64,000 bases of DNA from Cacajao melanocephalus. Lineage: Eukaryota; Chordata; Mammalia; Primates; Pitheciidae. The notes beneath the pieces were generated by a model. That model did not search any database. It was not told the origin of the DNA and saw nothing but the letters and a program-made list of their open reading frames with translations. The stretch covers positions 62,001 to 126,000 of the forward strand of contig CAUYLG010017904.1 of assembly GCA_963573385.1 (NCBI GenBank), given 5' to 3'. Both the position numbers and the translations under genes were made by a program. Below, piece after piece: positions 42,489-54,609 of the stretch (the stretch's first letter is position 1; the number at the start of each line of letters is the position of its first letter).

Positions 42489-42878
42489 TGACGTATCAGA
42501 TTTTAGTCCATTGGTGTCTTGTCATGTTTTAAGAATGGATTCATGCTCGACAAATTGTTTTCAAAATATATTCATTGTTACATAGATTCCTTTTTATTTT
42601 CATTTATATTAAGAGTAAGAAATTCTAAGAAGGAAGGAAAGGGAGAGTCAGAGACAGATATCACAATATTTAGGACCTGAAAAGGTAGGAAATTCTTGAA
42701 GTGATCTAGCTTAGCATAGGTTAAGGGGGCATATTGAATAGCATACACACAGAAGAGACAGTTTGGAAATTGGCTTTATGTCAAAAGACAAAAAAATCAT
42801 GTTCACTTCCAATTTGATCATGTAATCTAACAGCTACTAAAAAAACTAAGAAAGATTATTAAAGAATCAGGAACTTAC

Positions 42879-43016
42879 CTATACAATCTCCATTTGCATC
42901 CTGCTTATAACCCATGTTGCATTCACATCGGTAGCTTGAGACAGTAGGTATACAGCGTCCATTTAAACAAAGATTAGCATGATGCTTACAGATATCTATT
43001 GTCTGGTTCAGAATTG
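42879..43016 (-). CDS. FBN2: FBN2 exon 11: EGF-4 (non-calcium type)
   Basis: This 138-nt exon has acceptor TCCATAG and donor TATAG|GTAAG. With the last base of exon 10 it encodes [17 protein letters not shown] through ANGDCI with six cysteines. The module starts IDIC rather than D-x-D/N-E-C, so it should not bind calcium, as with the matching fibrillin-1 module (DYCQLVRYLC). NQT at its start is an N-glycosylation sequon. It follows the flexible glycine-rich linker. Confidence 0.97.
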
Positions 43017-43972
43017 CTATGGAAAATTAAAAGCACAATTACATTTAATCATTACAACATGCATTTCTTTCCTAAATTGATTTTTAAAGGACATTTAATA
43101 GTAAACTAATTAGGTATATATCAGAAGTTCATATTATTTTATATTTTATTAACACTTTAATGTGGATAATCTAAAAAATATTACTGAGACACATGGTTGT
43201 AACTTGCATTTGTTAAGTTACACATCTGGAAATCTTGCCCATAATTATGTCTTTTTCAGATTTCAGGAATGTTCTACTGTACATTTGAGTGCTTTCCATT
43301 TCTCCTTTGTAAGTCTGCTGAATATTCAGATATAGTAAATTGCAATATGCCAAAAAGAATAAACATAACACTATAGGACATCCTTAAATATTATTAGCAA
43401 GAGAAGTGCTTCTAAAAAGAATGAAGTTAAATGTCAAGTACACGAATGCCAACTCCAGTCTGAAGCCCATGGTTTTCAATTTCTTAAGCAATTTAACAAA
43501 AATGGGTGAGGAAAGGAAAGATATGTACATTACAATATTTGAATTGGCACAGAGCAAAACATTCAGTTTATCTCAGTTGAGAAATGATTCTGGAAAATAA
43601 CTCAAGTGGGTGTTTGAATAGGGCAGCTGCAAACAGCCAAATGAAATACATTGGAATCAAAAACATGCTTTTTGGTGGTGTCAACTGGATTGGAATATTA
43701 CTGGGCTCTTGCATGTATTTTCAAAGAGAACTTGGGTCACACATTCTTTTCTCTAATTTAACAGGAAGTTTACAGAACAGAAAAGTAATATTTTCCTAAA
43801 TCTGGTATTACTACATATCAGACCCTGAAATAGGTTTCCCTCTCTCTCTCTCACACATTCATGTGTGCAAGTGTGTTCACACAACCCTTTTGAAAAATTA
43901 AAATTATGTTAGATATTAGAATATCAGTTGAGGCAGAAAACTAAAGAGTCCATAGGAAAACTAACCACTTAC
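43017..43972 (-). other. FBN2: FBN2 intron 10
   Basis: A 956-bp intron with no recognised transposon; it has a short CT/CA-rich stretch at about 43838-43858. Confidence 0.88.
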
Positions 43973-44206
43973 TTAGTCCAGTGATGATAGGCCCTTGTCC
44001 TCCGGCCCCAACATTGGCTCCCCCAACACCAGGAGAAAAGCCATTGCCTCCAGGGATGGGGATGAAGCCTGTTCCTCCTGGGCCATAGCCATTGCCATTG
44101 CCACTTGGGGCAAAGCCATTTCCCCCAGTGCCTCCAGGTCTGGAACCAGCACTCCCTGGAATCCCTCCTATTGGAAGTCCATCAATGCAAAGTCTGCGAT
44201 ATTCCT
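43973..44206 (-). CDS. FBN2: FBN2 exon 10: glycine-rich linker
   Basis: This 234-nt exon has acceptor TTTCTAG and donor CTAA|GTAAGT. It encodes EYRRLC, which completes the eighth cysteine of TB1, and then a low-complexity stretch ending GPIITGL. More than a third of its residues are Gly, mixed with Pro, Asn and Ala ([28 protein letters not shown]). This linker distinguishes fibrillin-2: fibrillin-1 is proline-rich here. It is thought to act as a hinge near the N-terminus. From memory human has MDGLPMGG and GGAGVGAGG; this sequence has IDGLPIGG and GGANVGAGG. Confidence 0.97.
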
Positions 44207-44549
44207 CTAGAAAAAAAGAAAGTTTAAATTAAGAAAGTTTAAGTGAATGTCTTCGTGCATGATAAAAGCAATTGGTACATTGCACTAGGTCACTTTGGCT
44301 TACCTATACTACACAATATGATTAAGTAGATTACTATCTCAACACGTTTTTAATGCTGGCAGTAGCAAGAAAAAGGCAAAGAAGTTCTAGAAAAAAATTT
44401 AAAACCTATATGTCACATTGTTTTAACTGAGTTGCATAAACAAATAATGATTTATATGTGCATTTTTATTTTATGCACCCTAAGTGCAACACATAAAATT
44501 CCTGACATAATTATGAATATAGGAAATTTATTTGAATAGATAAAAATGC

Positions 44550-44664
44550 TTAAAGCTTATTAGATACTGTATACCATTAAAATCCATGTTAGAAAATTGT
44601 TTTAGAAAAAAAAACTTTTTTCGAACATGGATTTTAATGGTATACAGTATCTAATAAGCTTTAA
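44550..44664. repeat. Perfect 41-bp inverted repeat (hairpin)
   Basis: The left arm 44550-44590 (containing GATACTGTATACCATTAAAA) and right arm 44624-44664 are exact reverse complements across all 41 positions, with a 33-nt A/T-rich spacer. The transcript could fold into a long stem. It matches no mobile element I know, and there is no TA or other flanking duplication. Confidence 0.95.
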
Positions 44665-45566
44665 AATCTGCTCCTTTTTTGTCCAAGTGACAAAGTTGAG
44701 TAATGAGAAGCAAGAAGATAACAATTGCCTTATTTCCTTAACTGTTTGCAGAATTAAGGCATTATATCAAAAGAAATATAAAGTATTAATCATATACTAC
44801 TAGTGGAACTAGGAGAATCCAAAATTATTTACTAGGCATTAATTGTGCCCTTTGTTGCCTTACTAATAGATTTTGCTATTTTATGACTTAGAGATTTGGA
44901 AAGAATGATGAATGTGTCTTGATATTTTTTCTGATAGCAGTATATATTGGTATAAATCTTTGTAAGTATATTTCAAAGATTTAATTATTTTTCATGATTT
45001 TAATTCAAAGAGAAAATAATATGATTGAATATATTAATATATCTTTATGTGATAAGCATTAACTGTACTTGACTACTCATTTTACACATATCAAGAGGAA
45101 CTACTTTTCGTTAACTCTAATTTCCCAATATAGCATCATTTATATGGCAGTTACTATAGCAAAGATAATAAGAGGCATCATCATACTCTTGCATGATTAA
45201 TTTTCAAGATCATGAGAAGAGAGAAAATAAATTCAAAGACTGAGACATTATAAGCTGAAGTTATTCCTGAAATAAAGACAGAGCTTTCTTCTTCAAAGAT
45301 ATTTAAACTCTGGAATGAAAGATCAGAAGATTTAAAAACTGAATTGAAATAACAACATTCAAAATAATTTTAAAAAATACTTGGACAAAAACAAGTCAGT
45401 TGGCTTTGAGGAACTTGTCTGATGTTACCAAATTGGGTATTATCAAAACTGATCCTAAATAACAATGCTATCTCATTCCCCACAAAAACCCTCAAGTCAT
45501 GTTAAAAATACACAAAGGAAGACAACTACGACTTGACTTCAAGGAGATTAGCAAAATATATGTATA

Positions 45567-45821
45567 TTTTTTGAGAGAGGGTCTCACTCTGTTACTCAGG
45601 TTAGAGTGCAGCGGCATAATCATGGATTGCTGTAGCCTGGACTGCCCAAGCTCATGTGATTTTCCCAGCTTAGCCCCGCAAGTATCTGGGATTACAGGCG
45701 TGCACCACCAAGCCCAGCTAATTTTTGTATTTTTTGTAGAGACGGGGTTTCCCCACATTGCCCAGGCTGATCTTGAACTTCTGGACTCAAGCAATCCACC
45801 CGCCTTGGCCTCTCAGAGTGC
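45567..45821 (-). mobile_element. AluJ-like element, 5' truncated
   Basis: Reversed Alu from TTGAGAGAGGGTCTCACTC to GCCTCTCAGAGTGC; the first 30 or so bases of the element are missing. It lies 69 bp downstream of the exon 9 donor in the gene's sense orientation. Confidence 0.85.
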
Positions 45822-45890
45822 AAAATAGATTATTGTTACTAATTTCCCTAACAGTGTCTGTCCTGAGGACACTAGCAGCCAGCCACGTAC

Positions 45891-46043
45891 CAGAACCTCT
45901 GACAGGACAGGCTTCAGGCATGGTTCCGATGCCCCAGCAGCGGCCAGGCTCACAGCAGCACTGCATTTTCGTCATTCTCCCCGGGAGCTCTTGTGCACAG
46001 CGACCATTCACCAGGCCCGAGAAACACATGCCTGTTCTCTGAT
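45891..46043 (-). CDS. FBN2: FBN2 exon 9: TB1 domain
   Basis: This 153-nt exon has acceptor TGCACAG and donor TTCTG|GTACGT. It encodes [16 protein letters not shown], the CCC triplet in [12 protein letters not shown], and [10 protein letters not shown]. Seven TB cysteines are here; the eighth comes from exon 10. It matches fibrillin-1 TB1 (ITKMQCCCDAGRCW). From memory human FBN2 has GTIPEAC, where this sequence has GTMPEAC. Confidence 0.97.
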
Positions 46044-46179
46044 CTGTGCATGTAAAAATAAAACAGAAAATGTGGCAGAAATATCTTAGGTTCTTACAAT
46101 AATCATGGCACATGAGATGAATGTAGGTGAAGTGACTTACACTACTTAATCTCTATTATCTATTCCTTCCTTCACTCTC

Positions 46180-47060
46180 TTAATTTCTGTTCATTTATTC
46201 CTTCCTTTACTCATTTATCTGGCAAACATTCATCAAGCCAGGGACAGAACAATGAAAGACATGGAGCAGACAGGAGGACAAACCGCAGCAAAAAGTTAAA
46301 GCCAGGCAATTCTGAAGCTTGAAGGAAAGCAATAACCGAGTCCCGATCCTCAGTCTGGAGATGTGCACTGTTGTATGTCACTGAGGTCTTGTGGTTGTCT
46401 CAAATGCAGCAATATCTGACTGATTATTTTCTAAAAGTTGATGAGAAGCAACCTGAAACTGTGACATTTGAGAAGACAATTGACTAAAATGAGAGCATGA
46501 GCCATGGTAGTATCTGAAGAAAGAGCAGCTTTTGTGGAAGAAGACAATGTGCTTCATGTGTGTGAAGAACGAGGGGCCACTATGACTAGAGAACAGCTTG
46601 CGAAATGGGAAGTGCAAGAGCACGGGCTCAGAGAGACAGCAGAAGCTATCATGGATGGTCCTGAAGGCCATTAGGAAAGGATCTTGGGATTTCATTTGGA
46701 TTTCAAGTGGAGTGTTTGGAGATTTCCTGGTTGGTTACAATGAGAGAAGACAATGGTTACATTTCTAAGAAGATCTCTTTGGCTGCTGTGAGAATTGACT
46801 GTGGTGAGAGCACAGAGACCAGTGAGGAGGATACTGAAGACATTCAGGTGAGAGATGATGGTGGCTTCGATGAGGGTGACAGCAGTGGTGATGAAGAGGC
46901 TGAGCAGAGGGCAGACATGTTTTGAAGGTACAGCTAATGGGAACTTGGTTGGGTGTGGGGTATAAGAGAAAGATAGTCTTAGATGTTACCTAAGTTTTTG
47001 ACTTGCACAGCTGAGATGGGGATGGAGAAAGAAGAAACAGGATTAGTGAACACAAGACAA
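46180..47060 (-). mobile_element. L2 LINE fragment
   Basis: The + strand follows reversed L2 in order: GGCAAACATTCATCAAGCCA, TGACATTTGAGAAGACAATT, TTTGGCTGCTGTGAGAATTG, GAGAGATGATGGTGGCTTC, and TTTTTGACTTGCACAGCTGA. Highly diverged; it begins about 140 bp right of exon 9. Confidence 0.7.
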
Positions 47061-49487
47061 GGCTCCTCTTTAAAACATGTTACATTTGGAATGTTGAATG
47101 AGTGAGCCTGGAATGCAGAAGCATGATCAGGCTGAACATACATATCTGTGAATTGCGAGTGTATATATGTCATTTAAGCCAGAGACGGATGAGACATTTT
47201 CAACAACTAGGGCAACTGATTGTGTTAAACTATGTATTGAGAGGCAAAATAAGGTGAGCATTCAGAGGTAAGCACAGTTTGTCAGGACTGCGTGGTACGG
47301 AGTCTGTGCATTATCCTGTAGGATTTGATGTAAGGAAGTTACATGATCAAATATGACTGTAATAGAGGTCATTCTGACAGCAGGACACACAATGGATCAA
47401 AATGATCAGATAAAGGCTAGAAGACAAGTTATGACGATTGCAAAAGACTGCATAAAATGTAAAGTTGCATAGGGATAAATTATCAATATCATCTGTAAAC
47501 TCTCTGGGTTATAACTGAAGCTGCCTTTATCATAACCAACAGAAAAAATTGTGAGCTTAATTAACATATTATTCAGCCTTATCAAGATGCTTTCAAAGAT
47601 GTTTTGTCTACATTCACAAGAAGAAAGATGTAACACAGCAATCAGGATCTGTATATCAATAATGAAGATGAAACTGTTAATTGCTTATAATGACATCAAA
47701 AGGTAAAGTTAAAATTTTTAGCATTGCACACAGAGTTTAAAGTAAGCACATTATTTCCTCTAATGGCCCATATATAGCATGCCTCAGGTGGCTTTTAAGC
47801 TATCATAAAATAAATGAATTGGCTTTAAGATACTCTGTATAAGAATCGAATATCTCCTTATATTTCTCCCCCAAAATCCCAGTATGCCCCCAGACAAAGC
47901 ACTAAATGTGATGTACACACACATACTTAAAGCCACTGCAGAAATTTCAAAAACTTGAGTTGGACTTGGACAGGCTGCCATTAAGAATAATTGCACAGCT
48001 AAGTTTGTATTCCTATGAATGATCAAAGGAAATAATTTTTGAAATATTCATTTTAGGAACCCAAACTATCATATACTATCTCCTCAAGACCAGGATGTAA
48101 ATTAAGGTAAGAAAGTCCCAAATTCTTAACAATAATCACTAACGTTATAAAACACAATCAGTGCTACAAGTTAGGATGAATATATTGATCTCTTTAAGGC
48201 TTCTACAAGAAGGAGGTTGTAACACAGGGTTTGAAAACAAAACAAAACAAAACCATGGACTTGAGTCAAGAGACCTAGTTTTACATTCAAATATTATTAA
48301 CTGTTTGATTTTCAACTATATTTAACCCTTCTTCTGTACAGAACGTGGTTGGTGGAAGAATGAAATAAAACAACATAGGTTATTTCTTGCAGCTTTCATG
48401 GTGAATTAGCTGCCCTGAATGTTCCTCTCAATCAAAATATCCTGAATAAAATATGAAAAAATATTTAAAAATACATCATCCAGCTCACATGAATGAAGGA
48501 TAAAACAGAGTCCCCAAATGAGGTGAAATGAGACTCTTAGGAGGTATCTGAGCAACTAGGCTTCACCTTTAGGCTTCTATTAAACTCTGAAGACTGTGAA
48601 TTTCAACTCTGATAGTTTCACAGTGCCCAGATCATAAGCTATAAAAAGCCCAGATACCACTCTCCCCGCCATACATAACAGAAAACTCCCTCATAAGGTA
48701 GGGTTCCAAAGAGTCATATCCTTAGTATATGGATATAGTATACAGATAAGGTAATGGGGGCAACCAAGAAACTTGTCCGTCTCTACCTTGATGCTGTGTG
48801 GAGAAAAAAGAAAGATTTCTCCTAAGAATCTGTAACCACAAGATCTTCCTCACATAAATAGCTTTGATGCCTCAATTCATAGTACGTTTTTGGTCTGAAG
48901 AACTTAATGGAAGAATATAATGTAAAGAGGTTCTCAGGTAGAGATACTCCAGGCAACTCACAAAAGCCAACACAATTAGAGGACTTAATATTAACGAAAG
49001 TCTCAAAGGAGTCTCATAAGGTTCCAAGACAAAAGAGCTGCTAAAAGGAAAGTACAAAATAACACACCAAGAAACAAAAACTAGTTAAATAACCAGTATA
49101 TTTCTGATATTGAAATGGTCAGACCAATTCTGACATTTATTATTTCAAATTATTAATAATTAAATATTAGCTAATAACTAAATTATATTAATATATTTAA
49201 AGCAATTCAAGTCTGAAGATATGTATAAACAAGGGGAAAAGGCCCATAAACAATGAATGGGAACAGACTTAAAAGAGCTCAAACTTCTATAAATGAAATG
49301 AAATAGGGTATCTGATGAATATATTAAACAAGTATACTGCACATAGATAAAGAATTACTGAGTTGGCAGATATATACGAATATATTATCTTCAATTAGCT
49401 CATATAGACAAATTCAAATCTTAAAAAGAGGTTAAAAAATACAAAGGTGAGAATGAAAAGCTAATTAGATGTACACCTGTGTACATC

Positions 49488-49831
49488 TGACATGGTTTGG
49501 CTGTCTCCCCCCCCACCCAAAATCTCATCTTGAATTCCCACGTTATGGGAGGGACCTGGTGGGAGGTAATTGAATCATGGGGGCAGGTCTTTCCTGTGCT
49601 GTTCTTGTGACAGTGAATAAGTCTCAAGAGATCTGATGGTTTAAAAATGGGAGTTTCCCTGCACAAGCTCTTCTCTTGTCTACCACCATGTCAGTTGTGC
49701 CTTTCACCTTGTGAAGTGATTGGGATGGCTCCCCAGCCATGTGGTACTGTAAGTCCAATAAACCTCTTTCTTTCGTAAATCACCCAGTCTCGGGTATGTC
49801 TTTATCAGCAGCATGAAAATGGACTAATACA
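49488..49831 (+). mobile_element. THE1-type solo LTR (ERVL-MaLR)
   Basis: Starts TGACATGGTTTGGCTGTC and ends GAAAATGGACTAATACA, with the typical GAGATCTGATGGTTTAAAAA and CAGTCTCGGGTATGTC. The 5-bp duplication ACATC flanks it at 49483-49487 and 49832-49836, so it is a complete solo LTR with no internal region attached. Confidence 0.92.
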
Positions 49832-49836
49832 ACATC

Positions 49837-51556
49837 TAATAAGAGTACTAGAAAGAGTAATAAGCAGAATGGGAAAGAAACCGTATTTAATGGATATTAA
49901 CTTAGAACTTTCTAGCAATGTTGTATGAACTCAGATGTAACAAGTCCAGTACATTCAAAGTAGGATAAATAAAAACAAATCCACAACTAGCCATACCACT
50001 GTAAAAATGCATAACTACAAGGATAAAGATCTTAAAAATGGTGGAAAGGCAAGACATATCACCTGCTAAGAAATGGTACTTAAAGCAGTCAATTGCTGAC
50101 TTCTTAGCAGCACCAATGGATGTCAGAACACAATGAAATAATATCTTAGTATACTCTGATAAAATAACTGTCAACCTAAAATTCTGTACTGTTATAAATC
50201 ATATTTTCAGAGGGCAAATTAAGGTCATTTTCAAGAAAACAAAACCAGAATTTTCTATCAAGAGTTTTTTGATTAAAAGAATGTTGAAAGAGGTACTTCA
50301 GGCAAAAGAAGGAAGACCCCAATGGAAGGTTTGAGATGCAGGAAGAAATGATGAGCAAAAAATATTAAACAGGTGGGTAAATCTAATAAGTACTAACATA
50401 TTAAACCATAATGATTAAGTTGTCACATATAGAGAATGGCAATATACTAGATTTTTAAAAGTTGTGAGTGGAAGATCCAAGTTTAATCATTTAAATATGC
50501 TTTTATTGCTTATATAGGTAAAAATACAGGTTAATTGTAGACTTTAGTTTAAATATGCATCTTAAAACAGCTAGCATAGCCACTGAAGCCACAGAAATAA
50601 AGTATATAACTTCTTAACATGTAGGAGAAAAAGAACAGAGTTGGAAGCAGCAGGTTGGAGGATCCCGAATAAATCTAAAAGAAACCAAGAAAGGAGAAAA
50701 AATACAAAAAGAGCAAGATAATTAGGAAGCACAAAGAATATGGTAAAAATAAAAACAAATATATCAGTACTATAATAAATACACATGGATTTAAATCTCA
50801 AGAATAGGTGAAGATTTACAACTGTAAAAATAAAACAAAATAGATATAGGCTGTTTAAAAGAAACACATTTGAAACATAAGGAAGAGGAAAGACCAAGAG
50901 GAAAAATATACAGTAGGTATATACTTAAAGCTTCTACTACCACTCGTAAAATGTGATACAAAATAATTGGATACAAAATAAACCAAAAGAAAATATTTAG
51001 AAATAGACCAAGAATAAAGAAAAAAATTTAGAGTCAATACATAATTTTAAAAAGGTTCAATTTGCCAGGAAAATATGACAGATACTTTAAAATGTTTATC
51101 ACCTATAACATAGCATCAAACTATATAAAATAAAATTTTACAAAACTACATGCAGAAACAGAGAAATCTATCACTGCAGTGGGATATTTACATGATTTTT
51201 TTCATTAATAGATACAGTAGACAAAATTCTGTAGGTACAAAGAAAATTTGAATAGTGCAGTTAAGTTTGATCTAATGGATATATCTACAATCTAGTACCC
51301 ATCAATTGGAGAAAACCCATCTTTTTCAAATCTATATGGAAGATTTATAAAAACAAATCATTTGCCAAGTCATAAAGCAAATACTGTACCAGAATATTTC
51401 CAAGAATTGGTATCAACTGGCAATATTCTTGGACCACAATGTATGAAACGAACTTGGAAATCAATAAAAAAAATAAAATAATAAAACTTCCTATACTTCT
51501 AAACATCTCATGGACCAAATACAGTATCACATTGAAAATAAGATCATACGCATAAA
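49837..51556 (+). mobile_element. L1M fragment between two LTRs
   Basis: Diverged L1 sense sequence, for example AATAAAAACAAATCCACAAC, AAATTCTGTACTGTTATAAA, AAAGAATGTTGAAAGAGGTA and CATAAAGCAAATACTGTACC. The part left of 49483 back to about 48480 may belong to the same element. It has no intact frame. Confidence 0.65.
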
Positions 51557-51561
51557 AATGC

Positions 51562-51915
51562 TAATATGGTTTGGTTGTGTCCCCACCCAAATATTAACTT
51601 TAATTTTGTCTCCCAGAATTTCCACATGTTGTGGGAGGGACTCAGAGGGAGGTAACTGAATCATGGAGGCCAGTCTTTCTTATGCTATTTTCATGATAGT
51701 GAGTATATCTCACAAGATCTGATGGGTTTATCAGGAGTTTCTGCTTTTGCTTCTTCCTCATTTTCTCTTGGTGCCACCATGTAAGAAGTGCCTTTTGCCT
51801 CCTGCCATGATTCTGAGGCCTTCCCAGTCATGTGGAATTGTAAGTCCAATTAAACCTCTTTTTCTTCCTGGTCTCTGGTATGTTTTTCTCAGCAGTGAGA
51901 AAATGGACTAATACA
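51562..51915 (+). mobile_element. MST-type solo LTR (ERVL-MaLR)
   Basis: Starts TAATATGGTTTGGTTGTGTC and ends GAAAATGGACTAATACA. It is more diverged than the THE1 copy at 49488. The 5-bp duplication AATGC flanks it at 51557-51561 and 51916-51920. The two LTRs are therefore separate insertions, not the ends of one provirus. Confidence 0.9.
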
Positions 51916-52650
51916 AATGCCAAGCACAATGTCACAAGCACTCATCAGGAAGCCATTCTGTACCAGTCCCCAGACTTTGGAAGTATACAATGATACTGAG
52001 AGGGGTTCACAAATTCATATTTACATTGAACACTGCAATATGAGTAACAGCTCACAGTTACCTGGCACTACCATGATTCACATTTATGAAGATGCCACCA
52101 TAACTAATAAAATCCAAATTCATTTACAATTATTACTAAATACCCAAGAGCATTTCCATTACATATTTTTCTCACAAATATTGAATTATCGTAATGTAGG
52201 AATCTGAAGTACATTTTTTATATCAAAGAGAGGTCTTTAAAAAAAATTAGTAACTATTGTTCTACATAGTTTGGAAACCTCTGGTCAGTCCTATAATAAA
52301 TACACTGAAGGAAACTAAGTCATAGGTGAGAGGGTGGAGAGGCAACAACAGGGAATTGCAAAATAAATTGTAACTTTTTCCATGAATTCCACAACTAGCC
52401 TTTTCTAGTAACAACAAGGAGGCAGGCAACCTACTGTTCATTCCTTGAGCCAAAACCTACCAGGATGAGATAGACACTGGTGTAGCATCTGATAGTTAAG
52501 GTCTCCAAAAAGGACTATTTCAAAGCAAATCAGAGCCTAGGAGTTACCACCCTTTCCTTTGTGTGCATAGGATTTCATGGCCCTTAGAAAGCAATGTATT
52601 AAAAAATGTATCATGTATCATGTGGAAGAATATTCTATTTCTTTTCCATC

Positions 52651-52766
52651 GTGTACAAAGAGCGAGAAAGGACTCTAAGCACAGGGACCCAAAAGTGCCA
52701 GCTAAGTTCAGAAAATGGGATTAAGCATTTAGAAATACTTACAGTAATATGATGGTGCCACAGCAT
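52651..52766 (-). repeat. 116-bp inverted duplication, left copy
   Basis: The reverse complement matches 54494-54609 over 116 bp with eight mismatches and no gaps (about 93%). It contains CATCATATTACTGTAAG and ATGCTTAATCCCATTTTCTG on the minus strand. I do not recognise the family. Confidence 0.88.
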
Positions 52767-53989
52767 AGTACACTCTGTGTACACAATAAAAAAGGGGCAC
52801 CTTTTTTTATAAAAGAGTTGTCCGGGCACGCTGTCCCTTGAAACAGGGAATCATTAAGGGCAAAGGCAAATGAAAGGCTGTAAAAACAAAAGCCTTCTAA
52901 TGCTTGCTGTATGTTTAACTGTGGAACTGATGTGTTCTAAGTAATGAAAACAAGTCTATTCCTCTAATTATTTTCTATCACCCTTACTACATTTCCTGAA
53001 CAAGGCTTACAAGAAGTCATATTTACAGTCACACTGAGAAAGAGGAAGCAATTCATATCCTCTGATTAAATATAAATCTATCCTGAAATACAATAAAGGT
53101 ACACTTATCAGAGTTTGTTTCACGGTTTGACGTTTAGTCTAAACTAGATTTAAGAGAATTAATGATTAATTATACAATGTGATGAAAACTTGGTAAAAAT
53201 TGGGGATTGTAGCTTGAAATAAATGTCTCCTGTGGAATGAGGCTTACTCATTAAAAAATGAAGCATTCAGCCAGAAAACACCAATGATGTTAGCCCAGGT
53301 CAGAACAATAGTGATAGATAGTAGGTGTTCGGCAATGGCAGCCATTGTCTCATGCTTCCTTCCCTGAGAATGGATGCCTGCACCCACCTCTTTGATGGTC
53401 TGGTTCTAGCCTGGGTTCCCCTTGATTGATTCTTTTTTTTTTAATCTCATCTTGAATTGTAATACTTTGATTGATTCTATGGATTCTTACTATTCCTAAA
53501 ATACTTCCATGTTTACATTGTTCAAGAATAACTACAGAACTAGGAGCAATGAAACAGAACCACTGTGGATCCAAGGTTTATTTCTTCCTTTAAAATAGTG
53601 AATGAAGTGCTTCTTCCTCACTGTAAGGAAAACTTCTCCTTCTAAGACATTTTCTTCCTTTCTTAAATAAAACTGATATCCTCGTTCCACCAACAACTTT
53701 TATATAATTCTAAAGCTAAAACTAAAGCACTATTATTATACTCTTTCATTTTTGGTTCCCTCTCCAGCCTTCAGTTAAATAATTTTAGGAATTTTGGCTT
53801 CTCCAAGTGTTTTGTTCCAAATGCACACATGCATGTGGAATCAACACCCAGCATTAGTTACACAGAGTGCCACGTAATACATTAATGATTCTGTATCTTG
53901 CTCTTATCTCGAAAAAGAAAGAAAAAACATATCCTGGTCATCACTTTGTGACATTGTGTGATGATATTCCTCATTTCTTTTAAAGTCCA

Positions 53990-54290
53990 TTAATTTTTGT
54001 CTCTGTCCTGCTCAAAAAACTTGAAGCTCCTTAGCATGGCAGTTAATAACCTTTGCAACAGAATCTTAACTTCAACCCATCCTTCTCACTGAATTTTCAA
54101 CTACTCTGACTCAGCTCTATTTCCCAGACAAGCTCTCCTCCCCACATCCTGATCCTACTCAGACACTTTAGCATCTGTAGTCTTGCTCATCCCACTTTTC
54201 TTGCTTGGCACATCCTCACTGCTTCCCATCTATGTAGCTCCTACCCATTTTTTAAGGTCTACACCACTGCTCATCTTGATGATTTTAATT
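53990..54290 (+). mobile_element. L2 LINE fragment
   Basis: Sense L2-like sequence: CTTGAAGCTCCTTAGCATGG, CCAGACAAGCTCTCCTCCCC and CTACCCATTTTTTAAGGTC. Diverged. Confidence 0.6.
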
Positions 54291-54493
54291 ATAATATTAA
54301 GGCTTTTCTTTTTGATGAATGACACCTATTACCTAAACAAAAAAATAGCAATTAATCACCCACTGCCTCAAACTTTCTCTTATATTAGTATTATATTTTT
54401 TCACATTATGTTTTCAGGTTTTGCTTTTTCAAGAATACTCCACAGAAGTATTGTGCACTAAAACGTTTGGAAAGCTTAAGAAAATGCCTTAGG

Positions 54494-54609
54494 ATGCTGT
54501 GGGACCATCATATTACTGTAAGAATTTCTAAATGCTTAATCCCATTTTCTGAACTTAACTGGCACTTTAGGGTCCCTGTGCTTAGGGTCCTTTCTCACTC
54601 TGCGTACAC
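54494..54609 (+). repeat. 116-bp inverted duplication, right copy
   Basis: Partner of 52651-52766 in opposite orientation, 1.7 kb apart. The similarity stops abruptly at both ends and neither copy has recognisable target-site duplications. Confidence 0.88.

Larger units (their letters stand above)
44207..45890 (-). other. FBN2: FBN2 intron 9
   Basis: A 1.7 kb intron with a perfect inverted repeat 344 bp upstream (in the transcript) of exon 10 and an AluJ 70 bp after exon 9. The stretch 44665-45566 holds nothing I recognise. Confidence 0.88.

Noticed and set aside
43995..44210. Open + strand frame opposite the glycine-rich exon
   Set aside because: It is the antisense shadow of exon 10; the repetitive GGN codons leave few stops on the other strand.
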